From assembly GCA_902799345.1 (NCBI GenBank), contig CADBZW010000005.1, positions 62,001-126,000 on the forward strand: 64,000 bases of DNA, in the 5' to 3' direction. Origin of the DNA: an uncultured Bacteroidia bacterium. GTDB taxonomy: Bacteria > Bacteroidota > Bacteroidia > Bacteroidales > F082. The stretch's first letter is position 1; each line of letters starts with the position of its first letter. Position numbers and translations under genes: made by a program. Below, one piece after another: positions 35,412 to 44,443 of the stretch. The notes beneath the pieces are model-generated. The model was not told the origin of the DNA. It made no database searches and was given only the letters and a program-made list of their open reading frames with translations.

Positions 35412-36665
35412 TTATAGCTCCAAGGCATTGGGATTGAGCAGGAAGTCGTAGATGCTCATTGTGGTGATGCCTTGCTCGTTGCGATGAACGAGGCTTTCCT
35501 CTCCTGTGATGATGATTTTCTTGAAAGAGTCGTTCACCTTGATTAGAGAAGCTTGCTCATTTTGCCGTTTCTCCTCGTCATTCATGCGGAAGGCCGACTG
35601 GATATAGTAGCGTTTGCTGCCCTGGTTGCACACAAAGTCAATCTCCAACTGGGAGCGTACTTGCTTGCCGTTCTCGTCACGAGAGACTACTGGCACTACA
35701 CCCACATCGACGTTGAAGCCACGAATCAACAGTTCGTTATAGATGACATTCTCCATGAGATGGTTTTTTTCGTCCTGACGGAAATTGATACGTGCATTGC
35801 GCAGCCCCATATCGGTGAAGTAATACTTGTATGGGGTGTCGATGTATTTCTTGCCTTTGACATCATAACGCATCGCTTTTGAAACCAGGAATGAATCACA
35901 GAGATATTCGAGGTAGTATTTGATGGTTTCGGGATTGACATTCACATGCTTTACGCTTTGGAAGGTCTTGGACAACTTGGTTGGATTGGTAAGGCTTCCA
36001 ATAGACGATGAAATGATGTTGAGCAATTCCTCAAACACTTCTTCGTGACGGATTTGATAACGCTCTTTGATGTCCTTAATATAGGTCTCTTCAAACAGGT
36101 TCTTCAGATATGCCGATTTCTGCTCTTGTGTCTTATAGGAGTGTATCAGAGGGAGGCCGCCAAATGTCATGTATTCATCCAAGCCAAGCTGATTGCTTCC
36201 GTCGAACGCGGACATGAACTCAGCAAACGAGAGCGGGTAGATCTTAACCTCGTCGCCTCGACCACGGAACTCGGTGATGACATCCTTTGAAAGGAAACGG
36301 GCATTGGAGCCAGTCACGTACACATCCGCATTGGGAACGTCGAGGTAGCTGTTCAGCACATCCTCAAACTCATCCACCAGTTGCACTTCGTCAAGCAAGA
36401 TGTAGTACATGTTCTGGTCGATGAGTTGTGCGTCAATATATTCAAGGAGTGCGTCCGGGTTGCGAAGCTTTTTGTTACGGCGATTCTCCAAATTCACCTT
36501 GATGATGTGTTTGTCGTCCACACCGTTTGATTTCAGGTAGTTGTTGAACAGGTTGAACACCAGATAGGACTTTCCGCATCGGCGCACACCTGTTACAACC
36601 TTAATCATACCGTTGTGGCGACGGTCTATCAGCTGCTGTAAGTATAGGTCTCTTTTTATATCCAT
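35412..36665 (-). CDS. AAA family ATPase with DUF4143 domain
   Basis: 417 aa. Walker A V-T-G-V-R-R-C-G-K-S-Y at about 25-35, Walker B YYILLDEVQLVDEFEDVL, sensor-like VYVTGSNARFLSKD and GRGDEVKIYPLSFAEFMSAF. The C-terminal DUF4143 half has YLEYLCDSFLVSKAMRYDV and, near the end, a restriction-enzyme-like phrase ELLIRGFNVDVG with LEIDFVCNQG. These chromosomal ATPases are common in Bacteroidota and of unclear function. The 5' leader between its promoter box and the ATG carries a nested palindrome, suggesting control by a repressor or RNA hairpin. Confidence 0.88.
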   Translation of the reverse strand: MDIKRDLYLQQLIDRRHNGMIKVVTGVRRCGKSYLVFNLFNNYLKSNGVDDKHIIKVNLENRRNKKLRNPDALLEYIDAQLIDQNMYYILLDEVQLVDEFEDVLNSYLDVPNADVYVTGSNARFLSKDVITEFRGRGDEVKIYPLSFAEFMSAFDGSNQLGLDEYMTFGGLPLIHSYKTQEQKSAYLKNLFEETYIKDIKERYQIRHEEVFEELLNIISSSIGSLTNPTKLSKTFQSVKHVNVNPETIKYYLEYLCDSFLVSKAMRYDVKGKKYIDTPYKYYFTDMGLRNARINFRQDEKNHLMENVIYNELLIRGFNVDVGVVPVVSRDENGKQVRSQLEIDFVCNQGSKRYYIQSAFRMNDEEKRQNEQASLIKVNDSFKKIIITGEESLVHRNEQGITTMSIYDFLLNPNALEL

Positions 36666-36668
36666 TTA

Positions 36669-36705
36669 TCCGATATTTGTGTCACATGTGACAGTTTTAT
36701 CGGAT
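36669..36705. promoter_or_regulatory. Nested palindrome in the ATPase leader (operator or RNA hairpin)
   Basis: A perfect 14-base palindrome TGTCACATGTGACA (36680-36693) is enclosed by the inverted pair ATCCGATA (36669-36676) / TATCGGAT (36698-36705). It lies between the -7 box and the ATG of the ATPase gene. As DNA it resembles a dimer-binding operator; as RNA it would fold the start region. Confidence 0.6.
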
Positions 36706-36714
36706 GCAAAAGTA
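36706..36714 (-). promoter_or_regulatory. Bacteroidota -7 promoter box (ATPase)
   Basis: TACTTTTGC on the minus strand, directly abutting the nested palindrome. Confidence 0.65.
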
Positions 36715-36756
36715 GGGTTTTTATTCTAAACCGCAAGGAGTTTTGAGAATAAAAAC

Positions 36757-36765
36757 TATATTTGC
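36757..36765 (+). promoter_or_regulatory. Bacteroidota -7 promoter box (orphan)
   Basis: TATATTTGC with no normal-length gene behind it; a terminator follows about 95 bases later. Confidence 0.5.
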
Positions 36766-36771
36766 GGCATG

Positions 36772-36895
36772 AGAACGGAGAAACAACAAGAGAAGTTTGC
36801 GAGAAGTTCCATGTTTTCCTCATGAAAATAGTGAGTGAGGAATGAGGAAATGAAGGAAACAGCCCCGTCATCTTGCGACGAGTGGGGCTATTTTT
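36772..36895 (+). ncRNA. Candidate small RNA or micro-ORF transcript
   Basis: Defined by an orphan promoter box upstream and a terminator at its end, giving about 120 nt. It contains an 18-codon ORF (MRTEKQQEKFARSSMFSS) beginning four bases after the box, so a leaderless micro-peptide or the 5' remnant of a lost gene are alternatives. The rest of the gap up to 37036 shows nothing recognisable. Confidence 0.35.
36861..36895 (+). terminator. Rho-independent terminator
   Basis: AGCCCCGTC...GAC...GGGGCT stem followed by ATTTTTC. Confidence 0.65.
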
Positions 36896-37036
36896 CAATC
36901 ATTTCCGAGAGGTTTTAGGATGTTTTGCAGGTTAATGATGGCGTACTCGGTTCGGTGGACACCTGCGTTTCGAGGCTTTTTTCATATCACGTCAAAAAAA
37001 ATGGAAATCTCTATTGCATAGTTTTTAGTAATTTCC

Positions 37037-37045
37037 TACCTTTGC
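37037..37045 (+). promoter_or_regulatory. Bacteroidota -7 promoter box (ppdK)
   Basis: TACCTTTGC, 57 bases before the ppdK ATG. Confidence 0.65.
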
Positions 37046-37102
37046 AACTTCATTTTCGAGACCAAAGAATATCAGTTAAATCACTAATAATCAATTAAAT
37101 CA

Positions 37103-39820
37103 ATGACAAAGTATGTTTACACCTTTGGCGGAAAGACCGCTGAAGGCAATGCTTCGATGAAGAATGAGCTGGGCGGCAAGGGCGCTAACCTCGCCGAAAT
37201 GTGCCTGCTCAAGCTCCCCGTACCCGCTGGTTTGACCATCACCACCGAGTGCTGCACCGCTTATTACCAAAACAATTGCCAACTTCCCGCTGGCCTGATG
37301 GACGAGGTCCACGCCGGCATGAAGAACATGGAGAACATCATGGGCATGAAATATGGCGACCCCGAGAACCCGCTGCTCGTCAGCTGCCGTTCCGGCGCGC
37401 GTAAGTCGATGCCCGGTATGATGGACACCGTGCTGAATATCGGTCTCTGCTCCAAGACCATCCCTGGCCTGATCAAGAAGACCAACAACCCCCGTTTCGT
37501 GTATGACTCCTACCGCCGCCTCATCATGATGTACGCCGACGTCGTCATGGAGAAGGCCGAGGGCATCGAACCCGCCGACGGCAAGAGCATCCGCAAGCAA
37601 CTCGACGACATGCTCGACGCCTACAAGGAGAAGATGGGCTATAAGAGCGACACCGAGCTGAAGGCCGAAGAGCTGAAGCAGCTGGCTGAGGACTTCAAAG
37701 TCCGCATCAAGGAAGTGCTGGGCACCGAGTTCCCGGACGACGCCGAGGCCCAACTCGAAGGCGGCATCAAGGCCGTGTTCAAGAGCTGGAACGGCAAGAA
37801 GGCCATCTCCTACCGCCGCATCGAGGGTATCCCGGACGACTGGGGCACTGCCGTCAACGTGCAGACCATGGTGTTCGGTAACATGGGCGAAGGCTCCGCT
37901 ACCGGCGTGGCATTCACCCGTAACCCTGCCACCGGCGACAACCAGTTCTACGGTGAGTGGCTGATCAACGCCCAAGGCGAAGACGTGGTGGCTGGTATCC
38001 GTACCCCCAACCCGCTGAACGACGACACCAAGAACGAGCAGAACAAGCACATGCACTCCATGCAGGAGTTGATGCCCGAGACCTATAAGGAACTCTGCGA
38101 GGTGCGCCGCATCCTTGAAGAGAACTATCACGACATGCTCGACATCGAGTTCACCATCCAAGACGGTAAGCTATACATGCTGCAGTGCCGCGTCGGCAAG
38201 CGCACTGGCGTTGCCGCTCTGACCATGGCTCTCGACATGCTGAAGGAAGGCCTCATCGACGAGAAGGAAGTCGTCATGCGCCTCACTCCTGAGCAACTCG
38301 ACGAGCTGCTCCACCCCATCCTCGATGCTGCCGACGAAAAGAAGCACGACGTCATCGCCAAGGGTCTGCCCGCAGGTCCTGGTGGTGCCGTGGGTCGCAT
38401 CGCCCTCACCAGCGAGAAGGCCAAGGAATACCGTGCCGCTAAGGTGGCCAACATCCTGGTCCGTGAGGAAACCAACCCCGAAGACGTCGAAGGCATGCGT
38501 GCCGCCGACGGTATCCTGACCGCCCGTGGCGGTATGACCTCACACGCCGCCCTCGTGGCCCGTGGCTGGGGTAAGTGCTGCATCGTGGGCTGCGACGCCG
38601 TGAAGATCGACCTCGAGAAGGGCATCGTGAAGATCGGTGACAAGCAGTTCAAGGAAGGCGACGTCATCAGCTTGAACGGCTCCAAGGGCTGGGTGTATGC
38701 CGAACCCGTCGGTATGATCAACGCCACCGAGAACCCGCTGTTCCAACAGTTCATGGCTCTGGTCGACAAGTACCGCAAGATGGGTGTCCGCACCAACGCC
38801 GACAACCCGGAAGATGCCCAGAACGCCGTCAACTTCGGCGCCGAAGGTATCGGCCTGTTCCGCATCGAGCACATGTTCTACGGCAAGAACAGCGAAGAGC
38901 CGTTAGCCAAGCTGCGCAACATGATCTTAGCCAACACCACCGAAGAGCGCGTGGCTGCCTTGGCTGAACTCGAGCCTTACATCAAGAACGCCGCCAAGGG
39001 CACGCTGAAGGTCTTGAACGGCAAGCCGTTGACCTTCCGTCTCATGGACCCGCCCTTGCATGAGTTCGTTCCTCATACCGAAGAGAAGCAGAAGGCCCTC
39101 GCCAAGGAGCGTGGCATCAGCTTCGAGGAAATCAAGAAACGCATCGACGCCCTCAACGAAGTGAACCCGATGATGGGTCTGCGTGGCGTCCGCCTCGGCA
39201 TCGTCTATCCCGAGATCACCGAGACCCAGTTCCGCGCCCTCTTTGAGGCCACTGCTGAACTGATGACCGAGGGCTTCGACCCGCATCTGGAAATCATGGT
39301 CCCGCTGACCATCAACGTCAAGGAGCTTGAGCACCAGAAGGCCATCGCCAACCGCGTGAAGGCCGAAGTGGAAGCCAAGTTCGGTGTCAAGATCAACTAC
39401 ATGTACGGCACCATGATTGAGATTCCTCGTGCTACTTTAGTGGCCGACCAGATCGCCAGCGTTGCCGAGTTCTTCAGCTTCGGCACCAACGACCTCACCC
39501 AGATGACCTTCGGCTTCAGCCGCGACGACGTCAACGCCATCGTGAAGGACTACATCGAAGAGAAGATCATCCCTGCCGACCCGTTCAACACCCTCGACCA
39601 AGAAGGCGTTGGCCAACTCGTCAAGTTGGGTGTACAACGTGGCCGTAGCCAGCGCGCCAACCTCAAGTGCGGCGTCTGCGGTGAACACGGCGGAGATCCC
39701 GCTTCGGTCCACTTCTTCTACAAGGCCGGCTTGAACTACGTGAGCTGCTCGCCGTTCCGCGTGCCCGTCGCACGTCTGGCCGCTGCCCAAGCCGCTATCG
39801 AGGAAGAGCGTGGCTGCTAA
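37103..39820 (+). CDS. ppdK: Pyruvate, phosphate dikinase
   Basis: 905 aa, full length for the family. The N-terminal ATP-grasp part has GGKGANLAEMCLL and SCRSGARKSMPGMMDTVLN. The swivelling phosphohistidine domain carries H481 in RGGMTSHAALVARGWGKCC. The C-terminal PEP barrel has GLFRIEHMF, FRLMDPPLHEFVP, SFGTNDLTQMTFGFSRDD and the catalytic Cys in CGVCGEHGGDP. It interconverts pyruvate + ATP + Pi and PEP + AMP + PPi, an energy-saving glycolytic or gluconeogenic step in anaerobes. Codon use is strongly biased toward C/G-ending codons, as expected for high expression. Own promoter and terminator. Confidence 0.97.
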   Translation: MTKYVYTFGGKTAEGNASMKNELGGKGANLAEMCLLKLPVPAGLTITTECCTAYYQNNCQLPAGLMDEVHAGMKNMENIMGMKYGDPENPLLVSCRSGARKSMPGMMDTVLNIGLCSKTIPGLIKKTNNPRFVYDSYRRLIMMYADVVMEKAEGIEPADGKSIRKQLDDMLDAYKEKMGYKSDTELKAEELKQLAEDFKVRIKEVLGTEFPDDAEAQLEGGIKAVFKSWNGKKAISYRRIEGIPDDWGTAVNVQTMVFGNMGEGSATGVAFTRNPATGDNQFYGEWLINAQGEDVVAGIRTPNPLNDDTKNEQNKHMHSMQELMPETYKELCEVRRILEENYHDMLDIEFTIQDGKLYMLQCRVGKRTGVAALTMALDMLKEGLIDEKEVVMRLTPEQLDELLHPILDAADEKKHDVIAKGLPAGPGGAVGRIALTSEKAKEYRAAKVANILVREETNPEDVEGMRAADGILTARGGMTSHAALVARGWGKCCIVGCDAVKIDLEKGIVKIGDKQFKEGDVISLNGSKGWVYAEPVGMINATENPLFQQFMALVDKYRKMGVRTNADNPEDAQNAVNFGAEGIGLFRIEHMFYGKNSEEPLAKLRNMILANTTEERVAALAELEPYIKNAAKGTLKVLNGKPLTFRLMDPPLHEFVPHTEEKQKALAKERGISFEEIKKRIDALNEVNPMMGLRGVRLGIVYPEITETQFRALFEATAELMTEGFDPHLEIMVPLTINVKELEHQKAIANRVKAEVEAKFGVKINYMYGTMIEIPRATLVADQIASVAEFFSFGTNDLTQMTFGFSRDDVNAIVKDYIEEKIIPADPFNTLDQEGVGQLVKLGVQRGRSQRANLKCGVCGEHGGDPASVHFFYKAGLNYVSCSPFRVPVARLAAAQAAIEEERGC

Positions 39821-39843
39821 ACGTTAAGTAACTATTTTATTGG

Positions 39844-39875
39844 GGGGAGAGACAGAAAGCCCTCTCCCCTTTTTT
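39844..39875 (+). terminator. Rho-independent terminator
   Basis: GGGGAGAG / CTCTCCCC stem followed by a run of seven or more T after ppdK. Confidence 0.85.
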
Positions 39876-39907
39876 TATTTTTATCTTTTTTATCTTTTTT
39901 TATTAGA

Positions 39908-41212
39908 ATGGAAGAGCAATTACGCGAAATACCAATATCCGACCAGCTGTTCTATTGGGGAAGAGGCGGGCGTAGCACCACAGTCTTAGAACTGTTATGC
40001 ACCATGAAAGACCCGGTTGACCCCGAAGCCTTGAAGAAAGCGCTGATTGCTGCACTTGGCATACACACCAACTTTCGCCAGCAACCCGTAGTCGTGAATG
40101 GAGCCATCAAAGCTGTTTTACTCTCTCCAGATGTTGTCAAGGTTTATCCCGCCTCCGACGGTCCGAAACGTCTTGGCACGTCCGATACGGGTGGATTGAT
40201 GGTTTACGCATCTTATGAGGGACGCAGCTTTCAGATGCACGTATTCCACGGCATAGCTGATTTGCGCGGAATATACGGCTTTATGCAGACACTGTTGGTC
40301 GAGTATTTGCGTGTAATGGGGCGTGCTGAATGCAAGGAATATGTTGCCAAGTGTACGGACACGGCATCGGTTTTCGAAGATCTTTTTTCCCGGGAAATCC
40401 CCGCAACGCCTGATGATGGCACCGGCTCTAAAAGAAAGCGCGTTTTTCACTTGCCCGAACGTGGTTCGGTCAAGGGCAAAAACGCTCAACATCAGTACGA
40501 GATAGACCTACCACTAGAGCCGCTGCTTTCGCTGGCAAGAGCCAGCCATAGCACGGTTGTGCCCACTTTGCAGGCTATCTTCGGACAGGCAATAAGTTCG
40601 CTCTATGGTGTGCGTGGCGACGAGAGCATTGTTTGTTATACCCCTGTGGATTTGAGACCGGTGTTCAACGTGGAGAGTGGCGGCAATGCCTCGTCAGCAT
40701 TCGCCATCCCATACGAACCAGCACTTTACGGGATAGGCCTATCAGATGCGGCCGCTCACCTGCGGACTATTTTGCTCAAGCAAATCCAGCCAGGCAATGC
40801 TATTAAAGTAGTGGCCAGGCTGTCCAAGATTGTCGACATACTGAAGAAGTTGCCCATCAGACCCGAAACCGCGACTGTGATTGCAAGGAAAATCGGGAGC
40901 GGTGGCGACCGTAGGGCTTACACCTATGGTTTCTCTTATCCTGGTAAATTTCAGATTCCAGAAGAGGCCGTTCCTTTTGTGGATTCTGTATCGGCAAGCG
41001 CCAAAAGCCATTCTTTTCCTGTGTGGGTTATGGGGTGTGAGTTCGGTGGAACGATCCGTCTGGTTTTCACTCAAGCCTTTGACAGTGACAGGTTGGTAAG
41101 GGCAATATATGACGAACTGCAGAAGTTGTTTCCTGACACTGAGTTCAAAGACAACGGGAGCCACGCTTTCGATGAGTTCTTCATCAGTGAAGTGCCCCAC
41201 CTGAAGTCGTAG
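39908..41212 (+). CDS. Condensation-domain-fold acyltransferase (stand-alone)
   Basis: 434 aa, no signal peptide. The acyltransferase motif H-x-x-x-D is present as HGIAD in HVFHGIADLRGIYGF near residue 120, and the C-terminal half has the family-style bridging strand with VMGCEFGGTIRLVFTQAF. Overall layout matches chloramphenicol-acetyltransferase/NRPS condensation folds and alcohol acetyltransferases. No carrier protein, adenylation or ketosynthase gene is nearby, so the acceptor is unknown. Codon use and composition are less G+C-biased than ppdK next door, hinting at later arrival. It overlaps addA convergently by 29 bases. Confidence 0.7.
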   Translation: MEEQLREIPISDQLFYWGRGGRSTTVLELLCTMKDPVDPEALKKALIAALGIHTNFRQQPVVVNGAIKAVLLSPDVVKVYPASDGPKRLGTSDTGGLMVYASYEGRSFQMHVFHGIADLRGIYGFMQTLLVEYLRVMGRAECKEYVAKCTDTASVFEDLFSREIPATPDDGTGSKRKRVFHLPERGSVKGKNAQHQYEIDLPLEPLLSLARASHSTVVPTLQAIFGQAISSLYGVRGDESIVCYTPVDLRPVFNVESGGNASSAFAIPYEPALYGIGLSDAAAHLRTILLKQIQPGNAIKVVARLSKIVDILKKLPIRPETATVIARKIGSGGDRRAYTYGFSYPGKFQIPEEAVPFVDSVSASAKSHSFPVWVMGCEFGGTIRLVFTQAFDSDRLVRAIYDELQKLFPDTEFKDNGSHAFDEFFISEVPHLKS

Positions 41213-44200
41213 TGATGTGAATAGTGTCCTCCGACAAATAAACCAGAAACGTTCGAATCTCCTTATCAGTCATTTCCTTCAAAGCCTTGGAGTAAAGCTG
41301 TACTTGCTCGTTATACTTTTCATTTGGCTTACCCGTCTTATAATCAATCAAATAGATGGCATTATCAAGCTCGGCATAGCGGTCGAAGCGGCGGATTGCA
41401 CCTTGATATAGGACTTCACACTCCGTCTTCACTTTGGCATCGGGACCAAAGGCTGCCTGAATCATCGGATGTGATGCCATCTGGTTGAACCTGTCGCGAA
41501 TCCAGTCGGCAGCGGCTTGGTCGAGGGTTCCATCAGCGACATTAGGTTTCAGGACCGTTTCCAAGTCCTTAGGATAACGAACCTGAGAAAGGATGGCATG
41601 CACCTTCTCACCCCATTCTCGTGGCTGTAAACGCTCGCTTTCCACTTGCCATAGCTTGGTAGGCTCGGGATCGACATTAATTTTCTCGAACCAATCCATT
41701 GAGATTGAATCCGTCGGCATCTCCACGGTATCTTCCTCGGCCTCTTCCTCCGGATTCCTGAAATCAGGGCTACCAAAGCGATAGACAAGAGCCTCGCTTC
41801 CTGACACTTGATGGTCACCCTTGTCGGCAAGAAAACCGCGGATAACATTGGGCTTGTCGGCCTTGCCTTGCTTGGCGATGACATAGAGACGTTGTACGGC
41901 ACGGGTGAAAGCCACATAAAGCAAGTTGAGATTGTCAAGTTGGTTACTTGCTTTTTCTTTATCCACCTCTTCATTGGCTTTTCCACCCATAATCGTTGCT
42001 TTCTTATCCAACTTTAACAACACCTTGTCCAAATTTGGGATGGCTTCAAAGCCCAGATCCTCCGGACGCAGCCATTTCTCAGCAGCTTTTCTGGCGTTTT
42101 CATCCAAGTCGACGATGGCTTCAGGATAGATGACGACGGGAAACTCCAAGCCTTTCGACTTGTGTATCGTCATGATCTTCACCGCATTGCCACCAACCGA
42201 CATCACCGAGAGCTTATCTTGCTTTTTATCCCAATACGACAAAAACTCGGACAGGCCTTCCATCGGACCCGACTGCCATTTGAAGACCTCCTCCATAAAA
42301 TAATTCAAGAAGGCGTCACGGATGTCATCGAAATGAAAGATACGCAACAAACTGGCACAAAGGTCGTAGAGACACGTTGCCTTGGACAAAGCCTCTTGCA
42401 GCGCGCCAGCCTTGCCGATGCCCATCTCTTGTTCAATCGCCCGCTCGCCCTTGGCTATCGCCTTCACCGCATCAAAAGAATGACTGATATCGCCCTCAAA
42501 ATCAGGATGCTTCGCCAGCTCCCAATAATGCAAGACATTGGCGACATGGGTCTCGTTGCTACCATCGGTCAAAAAACGCAAGGTATTCACCATCAGCTGT
42601 ACCTTGTCGGATGACTTGAGCAAAATCGAGTCCTGGGAGATAACAGGGATTCCACTGTCGTTCAATCTATTGGCCATCATTGAGCCATAGCCTGACTTAC
42701 GGGTAAGTATGGTAATGTCTTTATATTGGTAGCCATACTTCTCCTTCAACTCACGTATGATGGCCTCTACCTTATCAAAGCAATACTCGGGTTGCTCATC
42801 GGCATCATAGAGTTCCACTTGCACCAAGCCCTCATCGGTTTTCGCTTTCTTTTGAAAGATGCTCACGCCTTCGTCGGTTCCAGGTTTCTCCGCCACATAC
42901 ACCTTCTGCTGGTCGGACGACAAGTCATGGTAAGCATACTCGAAGAAAGCGTTGTTGAAGTCGACCACCTGGGCGAAAGAGCGGTAATTGGTATCCAGAT
43001 TCTTGAAAGCGAAGTTATCTTTCAGGTTCTTTTCAAACTGTCGGAAAGCAGCCTCGCGTTCGTCCTTGGGCAAGGCATAAATCTCAGGCAAGCGAGCGAT
43101 CTGCTCCACCTCGCCGCTGCGGAAGCGATAGATGGATTGCTTGCCGTCGCCCACCACCATACTCATATTGCCATTGGACAAGCCATTGTCAATCAGCGGC
43201 AAGAGGTTCTGCCATTGCAGGATGGAAGTGTCTTGGAACTCATCCACAAAGACATGACGGAAATGCTCACCGATACGTTCATACACAAAAGGAATCGAGA
43301 AATCTCCCATCACCGTGTTGAGAAGTTTGTTGAACTCCGAGATATGCACAATCTCTTCTTCGCTGGCCAGCTTATCGAACTCCAAGCGAATCTGGGCGCG
43401 CAGGGCATAGAGATAAAGGAATCCGCGTTGTGCCTTATAAAACAAATAGGCACCCAAGTCATGCACGACGTATTCCTTTATCGACTCCAACACGGGCAAC
43501 AGCCTTGCATTGATTTCTTCAGCCCTAGCCTTACCCAATTGTTTTTCAGCTTCTTTCGATAAGCAATTTCGCTTTTCCAGCACGGTAGTGAGACGGGAAC
43601 TAGGCAGGTCATATTCTTTATTGGAGAGTTTTTTGAGATAGGAAACGAAACCAATCTTGCCATAATTAAACTGTTCATCGCATAAGCCGTATTCCGTTTT
43701 CAACTTTCCAAAATCATCCAAAAGCGAATTCAATCCCTGCTCAAAGACATGGGTTTTACCATTCAGGAAATCAAGGGTTTGTTTGTATTGAACTGCGTTT
43801 TGGATGTTGTTGCTCTCATCCTTCTGGTAAGCCTTTTCGGTCATCAACTTGGTGATAAACTCCGTCAGTTGGCTTTCGACAGGCGTATAGCGTTGGTTAT
43901 CAAACTGGTTGTTACTAAAGTCCACAAGCAAACCGGTAAGGAATTTATCTTCTTCTTTATCGCTGATCCTCAGACCTATATATTCAGTGATGGTTTCCGC
44001 CACCTCTTCAGTGTCGATACTGACGGCATACTGGCTCGGCAAGCCCAAATCCCTGGCGAACGTGCGCGATAGTTTCTGGACGAAGGCATCGATGGTGCTT
44101 ACACAGAAGCTACTGTAATCGTGCATGATACATGTCATCAGGCTTTGCGCGTTGCGTTTCAGCTCGTCATCGGAAATTGCCAATTCCTCTATCAGCTTTG

Positions 44201-44438
44201 CTTCCATTGACTTCGGGTCAACAGCCTTGCTGTCGATGATTTCGCACAATGCCTTCACGATTTTCGCCTTCATCTCATTAGCCGCCGCATTGGTGAAGGT
44301 AATGGCGAGGATGTTTCTGTAATTGGCAACCGCACCTTGGCTACCCAGGCAAAGCTTCAGGTATTCCTTTATCAGCGTAAAGGTCTTCCCCGCCCCTGCC
44401 GAGGCTTGAAAGACTTTGAAGTTGGAAGCATTTTCCAT
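41184..44438 (-). CDS. addA: AddA-type UvrD/Rep helicase-nuclease
   Basis: 1084 aa. Helicase motif I FQASAGAGKTFTLIKEYL near residue 10, motif Ia AITFTNAAANEMKAKIV, motif II with VFVDEFQDTSILQW, motif III VVGDGKQSIYRFRSGEV, motif V MTIHKSKGLEFPVVIYP and motif VI LLYVAFTRAVQRLYVI. The C-terminal RecB-like nuclease is marked by YLIDYKTGKPNEKYNEQVQLY. It processes double-strand breaks for recombination with an AddB partner, which is not in the window. Start is ATG 44438, five bases after the tamB stop, so the two genes are transcribed together. Confidence 0.9.
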   Translation of the reverse strand: MENASNFKVFQASAGAGKTFTLIKEYLKLCLGSQGAVANYRNILAITFTNAAANEMKAKIVKALCEIIDSKAVDPKSMEAKLIEELAISDDELKRNAQSLMTCIMHDYSSFCVSTIDAFVQKLSRTFARDLGLPSQYAVSIDTEEVAETITEYIGLRISDKEEDKFLTGLLVDFSNNQFDNQRYTPVESQLTEFITKLMTEKAYQKDESNNIQNAVQYKQTLDFLNGKTHVFEQGLNSLLDDFGKLKTEYGLCDEQFNYGKIGFVSYLKKLSNKEYDLPSSRLTTVLEKRNCLSKEAEKQLGKARAEEINARLLPVLESIKEYVVHDLGAYLFYKAQRGFLYLYALRAQIRLEFDKLASEEEIVHISEFNKLLNTVMGDFSIPFVYERIGEHFRHVFVDEFQDTSILQWQNLLPLIDNGLSNGNMSMVVGDGKQSIYRFRSGEVEQIARLPEIYALPKDEREAAFRQFEKNLKDNFAFKNLDTNYRSFAQVVDFNNAFFEYAYHDLSSDQQKVYVAEKPGTDEGVSIFQKKAKTDEGLVQVELYDADEQPEYCFDKVEAIIRELKEKYGYQYKDITILTRKSGYGSMMANRLNDSGIPVISQDSILLKSSDKVQLMVNTLRFLTDGSNETHVANVLHYWELAKHPDFEGDISHSFDAVKAIAKGERAIEQEMGIGKAGALQEALSKATCLYDLCASLLRIFHFDDIRDAFLNYFMEEVFKWQSGPMEGLSEFLSYWDKKQDKLSVMSVGGNAVKIMTIHKSKGLEFPVVIYPEAIVDLDENARKAAEKWLRPEDLGFEAIPNLDKVLLKLDKKATIMGGKANEEVDKEKASNQLDNLNLLYVAFTRAVQRLYVIAKQGKADKPNVIRGFLADKGDHQVSGSEALVYRFGSPDFRNPEEEAEEDTVEMPTDSISMDWFEKINVDPEPTKLWQVESERLQPREWGEKVHAILSQVRYPKDLETVLKPNVADGTLDQAAADWIRDRFNQMASHPMIQAAFGPDAKVKTECEVLYQGAIRRFDRYAELDNAIYLIDYKTGKPNEKYNEQVQLYSKALKEMTDKEIRTFLVYLSEDTIHITTTSGGALH

Positions 44439-44443
44439 GGCAA

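Noticed and set aside
37100-38161. 353-codon open frame antisense to ppdK
   Set aside because: Artefact of ppdK codon bias.
41240-41270. GTTCGAATC word suggestive of a tRNA T-arm
   Set aside because: It lies within the addA coding sequence and has no acceptor stem or anticodon arm around it.
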